From Paenibacillus humicus NBRC 102415 (GTDB lineage: Bacteria; Bacillota; Bacilli; Paenibacillales; Paenibacillaceae): a DNA stretch of 64,000 nucleotides. Below are positions 19,801 to 28,796 of this stretch, in pieces. The stretch lies in the NCBI RefSeq assembly GCF_004000905.1, contig NZ_BIMD01000002.1, positions 62,001 to 126,000 of the forward strand. Reading direction: 5' to 3'. Both the position numbers and the translations under genes were made by a program. Numbering within the stretch: position 1 is the stretch's first letter; each line of letters begins with the position of its first letter. The notes below the pieces were generated by a model, which saw only the letters and a program-made list of their open reading frames with translations, made no database searches and was not told the DNA's origin.

Positions 19801-20319
19801 CGCGAAATTGGTTGGAGTCAGAGAAAGTCATGGTTCAAGCTATTCGACCATTTCCGTCATCTTAGTGAACTGTATATCGGTGGAGAGTTAATTGCCGATG
19901 AGGAGACGGCTAAGGAGTATGACAATCGTGGTCGCGGCGGATTCACATTAACGGAAAAGTTAAGAAATGCATTCGGTCTTGGGGTAAATGTGGTTTCGTC
20001 CTCTCACATGGAGCGGGTTTGGGATTCAAAGCCGGTAAGAGTCATGGGAAGTGCGGTAGGCTGGACATTAGCCTTCAAGGGGATGACGCTTGCAGCGAGC
20101 TTACTCGGTCCTTGGGGTATCGTCTTCGCAGGTCTTGCAGGTTATAAAGCATATCAGGAACTAAGAAATCGCCAAGGACATAAACAAACTCAAATGCCAA
20201 AACACCTTAAAGGGCAAATGCCAACTCAACAACAAAGGCAAAGTCAGTGGCAATGGCAACAGCAACAGCAAACTCAGGACCCAAGATATCGCCAAGGGAC
20301 AAAGCGAACTAGACGCTGA
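16828..20319 (+). CDS. FtsK/HerA-type ATPase, probable conjugative coupling or DNA-pumping protein
   Basis: 1163 residues from TTG 16828 with a GGAGGG site. Walker A GGGAGSGKT at 447-455 is followed by VVLIDQKEEWVPIWRKVF (like the FtsK iDpK...E segment). Walker B IFFLVDELN lies near 585, then LARLTRTSGFHWLLGGQDPSK (like the FtsK RAaGiHLilatQrPs segment). This order is that of FtsK/TcpA-type coupling ATPases, which bring DNA to a conjugation channel. Unusually, hydrophobic helices are near the C-terminus (about 1070-1110, GWTLAFKGMTLAASLLGPWG), not the N-terminus, followed by a Gln-rich tail. Residues 1-430 have no family I recognise. A SpoIIIE-like or VirB4-like role is possible but less likely. 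Confidence 0.75.
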   Translation: MSEPEWIKEYPIDMNDEHTSPAELSLNAIAAMAQDFAALTGLSSSQLRHHLIERTLLPLAAKKGMTDEIILSHNNEDDKYKALVCELYPTLAKLVDNVDHSKNRPYLQELLTAAMSLVVWNEIENKVKAKSIDTKQFQGVTQQVCDTTVYFENEVFPITDFVRSVSVERRSVEKGDFEVISDLLGVLKALNTVGTGNSSVVSERAARPTQDKQTYIRELASKGFFPKDNKTSVAGKTGIHDTLIGLIKLFYSESPVSSLGFKDKVYMVNQSLLESKGVNPKGVDIWNAATYTLDEDLMFRVFIKEDDISFTVLIKLPVGVTNFDFSRKSSELDAIPLLFSNMNPSAGTVYSSSLMKQPRVCNLGSTRKVTAAYDCIEMVLSKDLLAFRNANWSLRDYIRACQGEQNDFASFDDLSLGEKIVVGVMPGALKAERFDCSGKYNVSGIVGGGAGSGKTAMYDSLLVQSVALQGVEGNGSVVLIDQKEEWVPIWRKVFNSAGVPFYGFDGEVLNSAELKWVDIKRGERVVENIPFKVNAYIGGILFARVVYQTIQVILKETGCSDIIEFNKGNHNYKGITRLPRIFFLVDELNSLYASIKGDPAIPQSVYKGLILARLTRTSGFHWLLGGQDPSKTLIASDERSNYNYNIFGKMADERYEYFGVTQNQAVQGYEKKHGTLDNPNPILSQGVFYAGPKGKTDLVKSLFVSKDERLDAIRDLNSSLSGMQELDKIVRLALAEGYFDAFEVTLGKPNNIVYATLRNLGVISQKEFEYYTERVLSGNNNDASDVLDDALNVYEADSVKKSPTSTNVVEQNRPLEKTSSGTILSERREVPDDYMQLKNARPVYQNHVIQDPYVSPREQNAFSAIYEAQVDPEVNPFEVFKVENGDNLNPFSSMTAFRMMSDMLMKQIKQMVGDLKRIESFEVTGNGLIINDVAFRPRFSQEVLKSMPYAIRVQVEKGNVVELFHFKNIFRFKNLVCLRIDNARLAEGRVRREIGWSQRKSWFKLFDHFRHLSELYIGGELIADEETAKEYDNRGRGGFTLTEKLRNAFGLGVNVVSSSHMERVWDSKPVRVMGSAVGWTLAFKGMTLAASLLGPWGIVFAGLAGYKAYQELRNRQGHKQTQMPKHLKGQMPTQQQRQSQWQWQQQQQTQDPRYRQGTKRTRR

Positions 20320-20494
20320 CCTTGAACTGGCAGTATGACCTTGTCGAATAAAATTGACTTAGCTAATCGGTACATGAGCTTATGGATGATTGTTCAATTT
20401 ATGCTATTGAAAATTCACTGAACTTCAGGACAAGTTATCCGAGCTAATTTATATTACATGCAAAGGAAAAACAAGCGTAAAGGAGGAACGACCA

Positions 20495-22087
20495 ATGCCA
20501 GCATATAAAGAAGAGGACACTAAGTTATATTTATCGACCGTGTACACCAGACAAGGTAAGCCAAAACGATCTTTTAGTTTTGTCATCAAAGGTATGATAA
20601 TCAGCGCGACGTTGCTTGGCAGTATTTCATTAGGAGGGATTTCGGCTCTTGCAGCATCGACTCCCTCCATCCCTCCAACCATCGCCGCGCAACAAGTCCA
20701 AGTCAATTTCGAAGATGAGGCGACATTAATAGCAAATCTCAACATGGCGGTTAAAGCGATTAAGGAAGAGGGCTGGACGATAGAAAGATTGACCAAGATC
20801 ATGGATCAATTAACCTTGATTGAGGACAGGTTATTTGAAGGGAATATTTTCAAGGGCAAAGAGGAGTTGAGAAGCCCTCTGAAAACTGCTCTTGCCGAAA
20901 CTGAAAAAGTGTTTACGGCTCATGGGGCTGATGGATTGTCTACCCTTCGCGAGAATGATGCTCCTGAACGATTGTATCAAATGCAGGAAATGCTTGGAAT
21001 GAAGTCCAACCGGAATAATGTTAATTTAGCGCCAGTTGCTCAAAAGAACGAGGTAAGGATAGCTTCAGTAGCCAAGGACGAGGTAACAGTCTTTATCGAT
21101 GGTGTGAAGCAAAATTTCCCGCAGTCAGCAATCGTAAAGAATGGAAATACTCTTGTACCTATGAGAGGGGTATTTGAAGCGTTAAAAGTAGATGTGAAAT
21201 GGGATCAGCCAACTCAAACAGCCACAGCAACAAAAGGAAGTACGACCATTAAGCTAACTATTGGACAACCAACAGCTTACGTTAACGGGAAAGCAGTACA
21301 ACTGTCAGCTAAAGGTGAAGTCATTAATGGAGCGACAATGGTTCCACTTCGCTTTGTTAGCGAAGCCCTTGGGGGAGAAGTTAAATGGGACTCGAAAACA
21401 ATGACAGCTTATATTGAAAGTGCAAAAGCATCTGATTCGGGTAAGCAACAGGCAGTTGACGGTATTTCTGTAAAGCACGGTAAACACACATACGCTAGTC
21501 GAAACCAGAGTGAGTACGATCAAGTAATGAAAATTGTTGAGAATGCGATAAAAGGTTATGACGAATCTGGTTTTGGAGGTGTATATCAGAAGTACTATTA
21601 CGAATACCTCGATGGAGCTAGATGGTCAGGCGATAAATCGGATCGATCCGACCGAAATCGTGGCTTGTATGCTGCAGAGAATTCAATTGGCGATTTAATA
21701 AAGGCTGGAGTCAGTAAAGAAGAGATCGTAAAGGTCGACACAATAGCTTCGATTGCCTACGACTTGTTACGAGGGGTACCAGACCCTAAAGACGGTTCTC
21801 CAAGATCTGCTTTTGATGCCCTTGCACGTTCCCCGCGCATGACAGATTGCGATTCCGATAGCCAGGTATTTTCAGCAGTATTTGACGCAATGGGTTATAA
21901 CACGATGATTGGCTCCAGTCCAAATCATGCTGATCCTTATGTTGAGATTGATGGAATCTGGTATTCAATCGTATCAGGTACGTTCACTAAAGCAGGAACT
22001 AGTGAAGATATTTCTAAGTTCCTGAAAGAGAATCCTGATCGGGGTATTCATACTCAGCCGACTTTCGGGGCGGCGATAAGCAGATAA
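20495..22087 (+). CDS. Secreted protein with Cu-amine-oxidase-N-like repeats and a transglutaminase-like domain
   Basis: 530 residues. An N-terminal hydrophobic segment (about 30-50, ending SALAAS) is a signal peptide or anchor. Residues ~195-310 form a Cu_amine_oxidN1-type stalk (VFIDGVKQNFPQSAIVKNG, TLVPMRGVFEALKVDVKWD, TMVPLRFVSEALGGEVKWD), common in Paenibacillus wall proteins. The C-terminal ~180 residues look like a transglutaminase fold with Cys452 (DCDSDSQVFSAVFDAMGYN), His478 (NHADPYVEIDG) and an Asp near 486. It might cross-link or cleave envelope proteins. AGGAGG precedes the ATG. It follows the ATPase gene by 175 bases, in the same orientation. Confidence 0.75.
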   Translation: MPAYKEEDTKLYLSTVYTRQGKPKRSFSFVIKGMIISATLLGSISLGGISALAASTPSIPPTIAAQQVQVNFEDEATLIANLNMAVKAIKEEGWTIERLTKIMDQLTLIEDRLFEGNIFKGKEELRSPLKTALAETEKVFTAHGADGLSTLRENDAPERLYQMQEMLGMKSNRNNVNLAPVAQKNEVRIASVAKDEVTVFIDGVKQNFPQSAIVKNGNTLVPMRGVFEALKVDVKWDQPTQTATATKGSTTIKLTIGQPTAYVNGKAVQLSAKGEVINGATMVPLRFVSEALGGEVKWDSKTMTAYIESAKASDSGKQQAVDGISVKHGKHTYASRNQSEYDQVMKIVENAIKGYDESGFGGVYQKYYYEYLDGARWSGDKSDRSDRNRGLYAAENSIGDLIKAGVSKEEIVKVDTIASIAYDLLRGVPDPKDGSPRSAFDALARSPRMTDCDSDSQVFSAVFDAMGYNTMIGSSPNHADPYVEIDGIWYSIVSGTFTKAGTSEDISKFLKENPDRGIHTQPTFGAAISR

Positions 22088-22099
22088 TATTATCGGTAT

Positions 22100-22135
22100 G
22101 AGGCGATGTCATTTTCGGCATCGTCTTTTATTTTT
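22100..22135 (+). terminator. Terminator after the transglutaminase-like gene
   Basis: GGCGATG and CATCGTC around a 10-base loop, followed by TTTTATTTTT. Confidence 0.8.
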
Positions 22136-22264
22136 GTGAAGATTTTTCAAGACCTAAGCCCAATTTCAAGAGTTGGTGGGACATCTAACTTATAGATACA
22201 AGCAAAAGACTGTCATCCAAAACAGTTAAGCAAAACAAGAACAGCAAAAGGGAGGAAATGAAGG

Positions 22265-25200
22265 ATGAGAAGGATAGTTTCCAGCATGTTAGTCCTCGCC
22301 CTGCTTCTTTCGTTATTCACAGCTTCAGCCTTTGCGAGTGAAGTTGAGCCTAACGAAGTTGTCCAGAGCGAAATTGAAGCAGAAGGAGGCACACAGCCCG
22401 AAGGGGGCGATTCAGTCAATGAAGCCATCTCGACCGAAGATGAACCCAATGATTTAACCAGTCAGACTACTCAACCCAATGAGACCGCACAACCCGAAGA
22501 GACCACAAATACAGTCTCTTCCGACAACACAGCCCGAACAGTAACAGACGGTCTGCATGTTGTAGTTTATTACGAGTCAGATCAAGGTTCCTTCATCCCC
22601 GAGTTCAAGTTGGAACTATGGAATGTAGCCGAAGACAAATTAATTAGCAGCGCGGTAGGCAACAGCCAGAACTTCAGTAACGGTAAGTACAGCCTGATTT
22701 TCAATCACCCAGGCTACAAGCTTGGCGACCAGTTCGCTCTAATCCTAAGAAGTGCTGACGGTATCATCGATGAGATCAATATCAATGGATACAGCGTGAA
22801 GGTAAACACCCACTTCAAATTCGGCATAGAGCCATTCGTTTATTATGAAGGGGTAAATGACGAGAAGGTTTTCCAAGACCTGACCGCTACGAAGCTTAGC
22901 CCCATCGAGGCTTCGCTTAAGACCAACGGGAAAAAGATTGGACTGCAGCTCCAATCTGAATCAGGCACACCCTTGAAGCAGCTACCAGTCAATATCAAGC
23001 TATTGGAGGGCAAGGGAACCCTAACCGCCAAGTCTGATAACAACGGTATGGTTTGGCTCGACAGCAACAAGCTAACTTGGAAATTCCTCGTTTCATCGGA
23101 AGGCAAGATCGTCAAAGACGGTTCGAACGGTAAAGCCGAAATCGAGCTTCCTTCAACCGTTATAGCCAACACGCAGAAGGGCGTCCTGACTTTCCCAATC
23201 GTATTTGAAAATGAGGCAACAAGTGGCAGCTTGAAGGTAAACTTCACAACCGATGCCAATACGGACTTGAGTAAAGCTTGGTCAGAATTCGATATTGCTC
23301 TTTCCGATCCGAATGGGGTATCGAGCACTTTCACTGCGAATCTGGACACCACTGAGATCGAAGGCATCGCAGACGGAAAATACAAGGCATCGGTCACAGC
23401 CAAGTATGCGGAGGTCAAGCTCAATTCCGATGCCCTTATTACCCTGAGTGATGGTAAAGGGGGCATCGGGGGCATCGTTAAGCCGAAGCATCTCCTCGAA
23501 ATTAGTAAGGACGGCAAACCATTCAACTTTTCTGTCATCAACGTTGAGAAGGTTGCTGACAAGCAATACAAAGGCACTAATTCTATCTCATTCGCGGTAA
23601 CGCCGGGAGAATCGTTCATGATCAAGGATAACGATACAGGTAAAGTGGAGACAGTAGCCATCGACGCTAACTCACCTGTCACCAGAATCGTATTAGGCGC
23701 AGGAGTCGTTTTCGGCGGTTCGGCAAGCACACCCCATACAGGGGATGACATTATCTATTTAGTAATTGGTTTTATCTTGTCATTGAGTGTAGCGGCAGGA
23801 TGTTTTGTTCTCTACAACAGAAAACATAAAAATTCCTCACCTAAGATTTCGGCATTGAGTATTATGCTGGCGGTCGCATTGGTAGCTCCGCTTTTTGCTC
23901 CTTCAGGGGTTCATGCAGCTTCATCGGATGCAAACGTGGGAGGTACTCCACCTGCATCGGGCGGTGCTAATTCGTCAACAGCGGCAGGTACGTTCCAAAC
24001 CTCCGAGCGGATCGCCGTATTGCAGTTTGGTTTTATCCCGAACAAGGTAAAATCGGATGGTAAGGGGGTTCTGAATCCCGACTCGAAGAAGGCTGATCTC
24101 GAAGATCCGTTCAAGTTCAATTATGAAGACCTGTTGTTCTACATGGCTCCAAGCAAGACTTCGGACAACTTATTCCGTAAAGCTGGCTCAGGCTTAATCA
24201 CCTTTGAGCGAGGAACTGGAGTATCGACTCTTTACGGAAACAACCCACTCTATCCAGCCAGCCCTAAAGGTCAGAGCCATGCCGAGTTGATGAAGCGTAC
24301 TTTGGATTACGCCGACAAAGCCATAGCCAAATCGAGCAACATCAACTACTTCGAGCAAATCATTGCCGATACGCTGTACAATATCGCTCCGAGCGATTCG
24401 AACCGTACTCTTTCCGGTGAAGGTAACGTGAAGGTGATTGGTGATTCCTTGAAAGGGATGATCGAAGCCTACATTCTCCGTCACGGTAGCCAAGATGCAG
24501 GAGAGCAGTTCGATGCCCAAGTTATTGGCAGTCTGATGTTCTCGGGGTATCTGGACTTGATCAAGTCAAAAGGAATCTTGAAAGGCGAGGACTACATCAC
24601 TTTCGAACAAATGATGCGTGACAAGTTCAACAAGAATGAACTGATCTTCTTCGCCCAAACAGTTATCGGTATCTCGGTCAAGGATAGTCGTAGTGCATAT
24701 GATCGTGACTATGCCTTTATCTCGATGCACGATGCAACGGACTGGTATCTCTGGACAAGACAAAAGGCTCGTCCGACCGATTCCGTTCTGCAGGGGTTAA
24801 CAGCAAATCGAGAATTTGAAGCTGTCTCGAAAGGTGGAGCTACCTCTGCCGAGCAAGGTTCCCAATCTCCCTACAAGGAGAACGGCAACCTCCCGAATAC
24901 GTTCAGAACGTATGCCCGAGACTTCTATGCCAGAACGTTGAAGCCAGTAAGTTCGGCAATCCCGATGTCATCGGACGCTTCGGTCAATGGATTCGGAGGT
25001 TGGGGTTATCAGCCTTGGGGTTACGGAGACGGAGAAGCGGCGAAAAAGCCTGCAATCACGGCTGAGCTGAACGTAACGGTAGTCGACAAAAACGGTAACC
25101 CGACAAAAGAATCATTCACGGTTCCGGTCAATGGTTGGTCAGAAGAAAGCCAGAAGTATTTGGGTGATTTGAAGTCAGCAAGCGATGTATTCATCGCAGG

Positions 25201-27277
25201 GGGTATGTCTGTAGGGCATAACGGCAAGACCTACGACATTCTTCCAGACGAAAGAGCCAAATTTGAACTTATTGATATGAAGGACAAAGAAAATCTCAAT
25301 AAGCGTCATCTTACGAAAGGAGCAACTGGAGAAGAAGGGACAATTTCCATTCCAACGTCTGGATCAGACCTTTGGGAAATTGAGCTTGGGTGGGATACTC
25401 CGCTTCCACTTGATCTGCATAAGTATTTAGGCGGAACGACTTCTTTAGCTTCTTCTACAGTCGAGAACAAATATGAAGGTTCGGATGCTTACTCCAATGC
25501 TCAACTTACTTTGTACGTGAAAGCTAATGAGGACTCAATTGAGCCAATCGCTTCGAACTATGATGTTCCTCAGTGGAGACTTTCGAAGTATTGGGATAAC
25601 ATCTCAGATAAAGGCATCAACAAAGCAAAGTTCAATTTGTCTTTACCGATCAGCACGTTCACGAACCCTAAACTCAGTCCTTCTGGAAACACATTGTTCA
25701 GCTTAGTTGATCCAGACTTGAGTAATACACCTTGGGCATTAAGCCGAGCCAAACTGTTTAATGATACACCAACCAAGAACATCTCGGTATACAATCCTTC
25801 TGCATCGTTCAATCTAGCTGGCGATCTGTTAGTTGTTCGAGATAACAATTCTGTAGCCAATATCAAGTTGGCTTCATGGCTGAACAATTTCAGTTTGTTC
25901 GATGGAAGGATCGCTTCAGCAAGTGCAGGATCAGTCGAGAATAATCCAGTTGTATCGAAGTCACATGATTTTAAGTTTGGGGTAAAAAGCCCTTATTCCT
26001 CCTACACATACAGCGAGACGAGATACAATTGGGTTTCAACGCAGTATGGTGGTTATTTTGTTCCATACACTTGGTCGGGGTCGGCAACGCCGTCGTATCT
26101 GACGGCAGACTATGAAACGAGCATTCGCTTTAACCGTTACATTCCTAAAGATAGCTCGGCTCCAAAAGCGATTGCTGATGCTTCGGATTCAACCAACGGA
26201 ATGTTCTGGCAAGCCAAACAAGGCAAAGAAACCTTAAAAGTGAATCCAGAGGTTCTATACGCCTATGATGATGCGTCAGGAAACACAAGTGTAGCCTTCG
26301 CCGCGGGTGACAAACTGAGAGAAATTCGCCCTGTGAGCTACAATCTGGCTCAATTCGTTAATGTTGAGGTCAAGCCAGAAGTAGTTGGCGCAAGTACAGC
26401 AACCGATGCAAATGCCAAAGCCCTAGCGAAGAATCTGAACGCTGGAGGTAAGCAGGTCATCTATAAGGGGTCAGCGATAACCACGAACTTTGAAGTGACG
26501 GGCGAATTGGAGTTGAAGACCTTTGCTCTGGACATCGGTTCTTCCGCACTTAAGAACGCTTGGAATCCATCCTCGGCTTATAGTACGGATGCCATCAATG
26601 AAACATACTTGAGCGAGTATGCAACCAAGGATGAAGCTACTGGTAAATGGCAAGTAACCTTCGATGCTGATGGCAAACTGGTCATCGACAATAAGGAGCA
26701 TGGCGGTCAATCTGCCAAGCTGACAGCCACTGAGTCGAGTAAGGCTACCAAGGAACACACATTGGAAGTGCGCGGCGGCAAATTGGTTGGGGTTGATGGC
26801 AATCGAAACTTAGACAGCCTTCCGCAAGAATTGAAGGACGCTCTCACTCGGATGCATATTCTCGGTAACGACAACATCTTCAGTTCCTTCGAGAGCGGCA
26901 ACGGTGATAAGCTTACTGAGCAAGCCGTAGCGACCCTCGGTAACGCGGTAAGGGGTTCGAATGATCTGAAGGTTGGTTCTGGATGGTATGCAGAAGATAC
27001 GACTACCTTGGTCATTCGTGTCTATACAACAACCTTCGAATTGCCGAGCCATATGTATGTCGACAAAATACCGATGGAGATTCCAGGGCTTGAGGTATCT
27101 GGCGACAAGAATCAATTCTTCAGCAAGGGCTTCACTGGGCATACGAAGCTGAGCTACAAAGTTGGTCATGTCGGCATGGTGTTCGACAGCTCCAAGGGCG
27201 ACTTTGGCGGTAAACGGTCGACTGACTTCATAGTGGGTAACACTTCGATAATGGACACGTTCAGTACAGTTCAATAA
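22265..27277 (+). CDS. Giant two-part surface protein with internal sortase-like motif and second signal-like helix
   Basis: 1670 residues. Residues 1-25 are a signal peptide (VLALLLSLFTASAFA), then a Glu/Thr-rich stretch and beta-rich domains to ~485. At 489-495 TPHTGDD is followed by a membrane helix (IIYLVIGFILSLSVAAGCFV) and RKHK, as in a C-terminal LPxTG-type anchor, but the chain continues. A second signal-like helix (SIMLAVALVAPLFAPSGVHAA, about 532-556) leads into ~1100 further extracellular residues with no domain I recognise (YGGYFVPYTWSGS and similar). The topology implies both large parts outside the cell joined by a membrane hairpin. A conjugation adhesin or channel role is inferred from context. 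GGGAGG precedes the start. Confidence 0.7.
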   Translation: MRRIVSSMLVLALLLSLFTASAFASEVEPNEVVQSEIEAEGGTQPEGGDSVNEAISTEDEPNDLTSQTTQPNETAQPEETTNTVSSDNTARTVTDGLHVVVYYESDQGSFIPEFKLELWNVAEDKLISSAVGNSQNFSNGKYSLIFNHPGYKLGDQFALILRSADGIIDEININGYSVKVNTHFKFGIEPFVYYEGVNDEKVFQDLTATKLSPIEASLKTNGKKIGLQLQSESGTPLKQLPVNIKLLEGKGTLTAKSDNNGMVWLDSNKLTWKFLVSSEGKIVKDGSNGKAEIELPSTVIANTQKGVLTFPIVFENEATSGSLKVNFTTDANTDLSKAWSEFDIALSDPNGVSSTFTANLDTTEIEGIADGKYKASVTAKYAEVKLNSDALITLSDGKGGIGGIVKPKHLLEISKDGKPFNFSVINVEKVADKQYKGTNSISFAVTPGESFMIKDNDTGKVETVAIDANSPVTRIVLGAGVVFGGSASTPHTGDDIIYLVIGFILSLSVAAGCFVLYNRKHKNSSPKISALSIMLAVALVAPLFAPSGVHAASSDANVGGTPPASGGANSSTAAGTFQTSERIAVLQFGFIPNKVKSDGKGVLNPDSKKADLEDPFKFNYEDLLFYMAPSKTSDNLFRKAGSGLITFERGTGVSTLYGNNPLYPASPKGQSHAELMKRTLDYADKAIAKSSNINYFEQIIADTLYNIAPSDSNRTLSGEGNVKVIGDSLKGMIEAYILRHGSQDAGEQFDAQVIGSLMFSGYLDLIKSKGILKGEDYITFEQMMRDKFNKNELIFFAQTVIGISVKDSRSAYDRDYAFISMHDATDWYLWTRQKARPTDSVLQGLTANREFEAVSKGGATSAEQGSQSPYKENGNLPNTFRTYARDFYARTLKPVSSAIPMSSDASVNGFGGWGYQPWGYGDGEAAKKPAITAELNVTVVDKNGNPTKESFTVPVNGWSEESQKYLGDLKSASDVFIAGGMSVGHNGKTYDILPDERAKFELIDMKDKENLNKRHLTKGATGEEGTISIPTSGSDLWEIELGWDTPLPLDLHKYLGGTTSLASSTVENKYEGSDAYSNAQLTLYVKANEDSIEPIASNYDVPQWRLSKYWDNISDKGINKAKFNLSLPISTFTNPKLSPSGNTLFSLVDPDLSNTPWALSRAKLFNDTPTKNISVYNPSASFNLAGDLLVVRDNNSVANIKLASWLNNFSLFDGRIASASAGSVENNPVVSKSHDFKFGVKSPYSSYTYSETRYNWVSTQYGGYFVPYTWSGSATPSYLTADYETSIRFNRYIPKDSSAPKAIADASDSTNGMFWQAKQGKETLKVNPEVLYAYDDASGNTSVAFAAGDKLREIRPVSYNLAQFVNVEVKPEVVGASTATDANAKALAKNLNAGGKQVIYKGSAITTNFEVTGELELKTFALDIGSSALKNAWNPSSAYSTDAINETYLSEYATKDEATGKWQVTFDADGKLVIDNKEHGGQSAKLTATESSKATKEHTLEVRGGKLVGVDGNRNLDSLPQELKDALTRMHILGNDNIFSSFESGNGDKLTEQAVATLGNAVRGSNDLKVGSGWYAEDTTTLVIRVYTTTFELPSHMYVDKIPMEIPGLEVSGDKNQFFSKGFTGHTKLSYKVGHVGMVFDSSKGDFGGKRSTDFIVGNTSIMDTFSTVQ

Positions 27278-27292
27278 AGCTCTACCTTAATG

Positions 27293-27327
27293 GGAGGTGT
27301 CGAGAAATCGGCACCTTCTTTATTTTT
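27293..27327 (+). terminator. Terminator after the giant surface protein gene
   Basis: GAGGTGTCGA and TCGGCACCTT around GAAA, followed by CTTTATTTTT. A similar hairpin follows the next gene. Confidence 0.85.
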
Positions 27328-27403
27328 GGGGTTCAATTCACCTTCGTTTCAAGTTATAGTAGATACATTTATTTTCCTACCATTCTTGAAATGAGGTGAT
27401 GTT

Positions 27404-27718
27404 ATGGCTAAATTATCCGAGTTGTCGTTGTATGCCAGATTCAAGTGGGCGGTTCCGGTCGTTCCCACAGTTAAAAAGGATGAGGGATTCTTTAGTGATC
27501 CCAAGCCTTGGGATTTTGATGAGCCAGTGCTGGAACTGATTGAACAGATGCTTGCTGAAATCGAAGAGTTCTTTTCCTCAAGGAGCATGCCAGTAGAAGT
27601 GGCAATTTATGAAATCAGGGAAGTATTCGACCGGCTCCATGTCGAGATGTACAGTCCACATCAGGAAGTCTACATGATCGTAGAGAAGTACAAGAAGCTA
27701 TCCGAAAACCTATTTTAA
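27404..27718 (+). CDS. Small hypothetical protein, shortened paralogue of the 15.5-kb protein
   Basis: 104 residues; GAGGTGAT precedes the ATG. The C-terminal 60 residues (LIEQMLAEIEEFF, VEVAIYEIREVFDRLHVEMY, EVYMIVEKYKKLSENLF) align with IEEVY, VGQIKQKFGELRVYI and EVNELIVKYQEISVKI of the protein at 15528-15938, but the CxxC zinc ribbon is absent. Function unknown. It is a single-gene unit with its own terminator. Confidence 0.7.
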   Translation: MAKLSELSLYARFKWAVPVVPTVKKDEGFFSDPKPWDFDEPVLELIEQMLAEIEEFFSSRSMPVEVAIYEIREVFDRLHVEMYSPHQEVYMIVEKYKKLSENLF

Positions 27719-27725
27719 CTTAGTG

Positions 27726-27757
27726 GAAGGTGTCGTGAAAATCGGCACTTTCTTTTT
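27726..27757 (+). terminator. Terminator after the 27.4-kb gene
   Basis: AAGGTGTCG and CGGCACTTT around TGAAAAT, then TTTTT. The stem is nearly identical to the one at 27293. Confidence 0.85.
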
Positions 27758-28028
27758 ATGGGACGATTATTTTATAAACGCTCGATTGTTTAGTTCGATT
27801 TTAATGGGGTTCCTGTAGAAGATTATTACTAATCGTTTCAAGCAGGATAAGGTTCCTTTGATTCCCCGCCATCCCTCCAACCTTTGAATGGGATTCGCAC
27901 AACTATTATTTACAAGCATTTGTATGGAGTTGGGACGACAAGGGGCTTACATAACTTAACTTCAACACATGATTCAAGAGTCAACAGCTTCTAAGTGATT
28001 CAAAATAAATCACTTGGAGGTAAGCGGT
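27758..28028. other. AT-rich spacer with a repeated CATCCCTCCAACCT word
   Basis: No gene seen. It contains CATCCCTCCAACCT at about 27,869, a word also found in the spacer after the methylase gene at about 29,707. The end carries the TTGGAGGT ribosome binding site of the next gene and presumably its promoter. Confidence 0.5.
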
Positions 28029-28796
28029 ATGAATGAGAAAGATTCGTCGGTTTCAAATGAGGTTCAGAGCATTGATGAAAAGATTGAAGAGTTCAAAGGG
28101 AGTGCCGCCAAGGAAGCGGATTTCATTTGGGGCGTAGATGTATTTTATGGGTGGCAGTCAGCATCCGGTCGTGAAAAGAATGTAGTAGAAGTCACCTGTA
28201 AGCTGGACGGTCAAAAGTTCTATTATCTACTCGAAGACCTGCGAGACATCAAGCAGACGGATCTGGTTATTAAGAGCCTTGGTTCAATTGCTCTCATCAA
28301 GCGCAGTTACATTAAGCACTTTGTCGATGTTGCTGACGGAATGATCATGGAAAAGAAGCAGAAATTGATGGACTGTATCGATGTGTATGTTCCATTTGAC
28401 TTGGGGTCATTGAATGCCCTGCAGCATTATCGACTTGTTTATCGGCACTTTCAGGAAAACCAGGAGAAGTTCCCTTCAAAGATCAGCAACACCTTCAATT
28501 CGGAGGAACATGAAGGAGCAATCCTTGATGTAGAGTACCCTGTCGACAAAGAAGGCGTTCTGACAATTGCGTTTTTGCGCGAAGACTTTAGGAGTCTGTT
28601 CAGTGTCAGGAATGACAATGAGTACAATCAAATTCTTGATGCTTTGCATACTCTTGGGGTTCTGATTCCGAATTCAGGCAAAAAGAAAAAGAAGTCGGAG
28701 GCATTCACATTTGAACGCACCTTGTCAAAAGGGGTTGAAGTGAAATTCTTTATGATTCGTATTGACCCATCTTTATTCAAGGGGGAACTGGCGTAA
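28029..28796 (+). CDS. Hypothetical protein coupled to the DNA methylase
   Basis: 255 residues from ATG 28029 (TTGGAGGT 8 bases upstream). No signal peptide or membrane helix. The C-terminal ~80 residues (TIAFLREDFRSLFSVRNDNEY, ILDALHTLGVLIPNSGKKKKK) look like a winged-helix or replication-type DNA-binding region with a Lys run, but I do not recognise a family. The stop TAA overlaps the methylase ATG by one base, so the two proteins are probably made in a fixed ratio and may act together, for example as specificity or replication partner. This role is inference from context. Confidence 0.65.
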   Translation: MNEKDSSVSNEVQSIDEKIEEFKGSAAKEADFIWGVDVFYGWQSASGREKNVVEVTCKLDGQKFYYLLEDLRDIKQTDLVIKSLGSIALIKRSYIKHFVDVADGMIMEKKQKLMDCIDVYVPFDLGSLNALQHYRLVYRHFQENQEKFPSKISNTFNSEEHEGAILDVEYPVDKEGVLTIAFLREDFRSLFSVRNDNEYNQILDALHTLGVLIPNSGKKKKKSEAFTFERTLSKGVEVKFFMIRIDPSLFKGELA

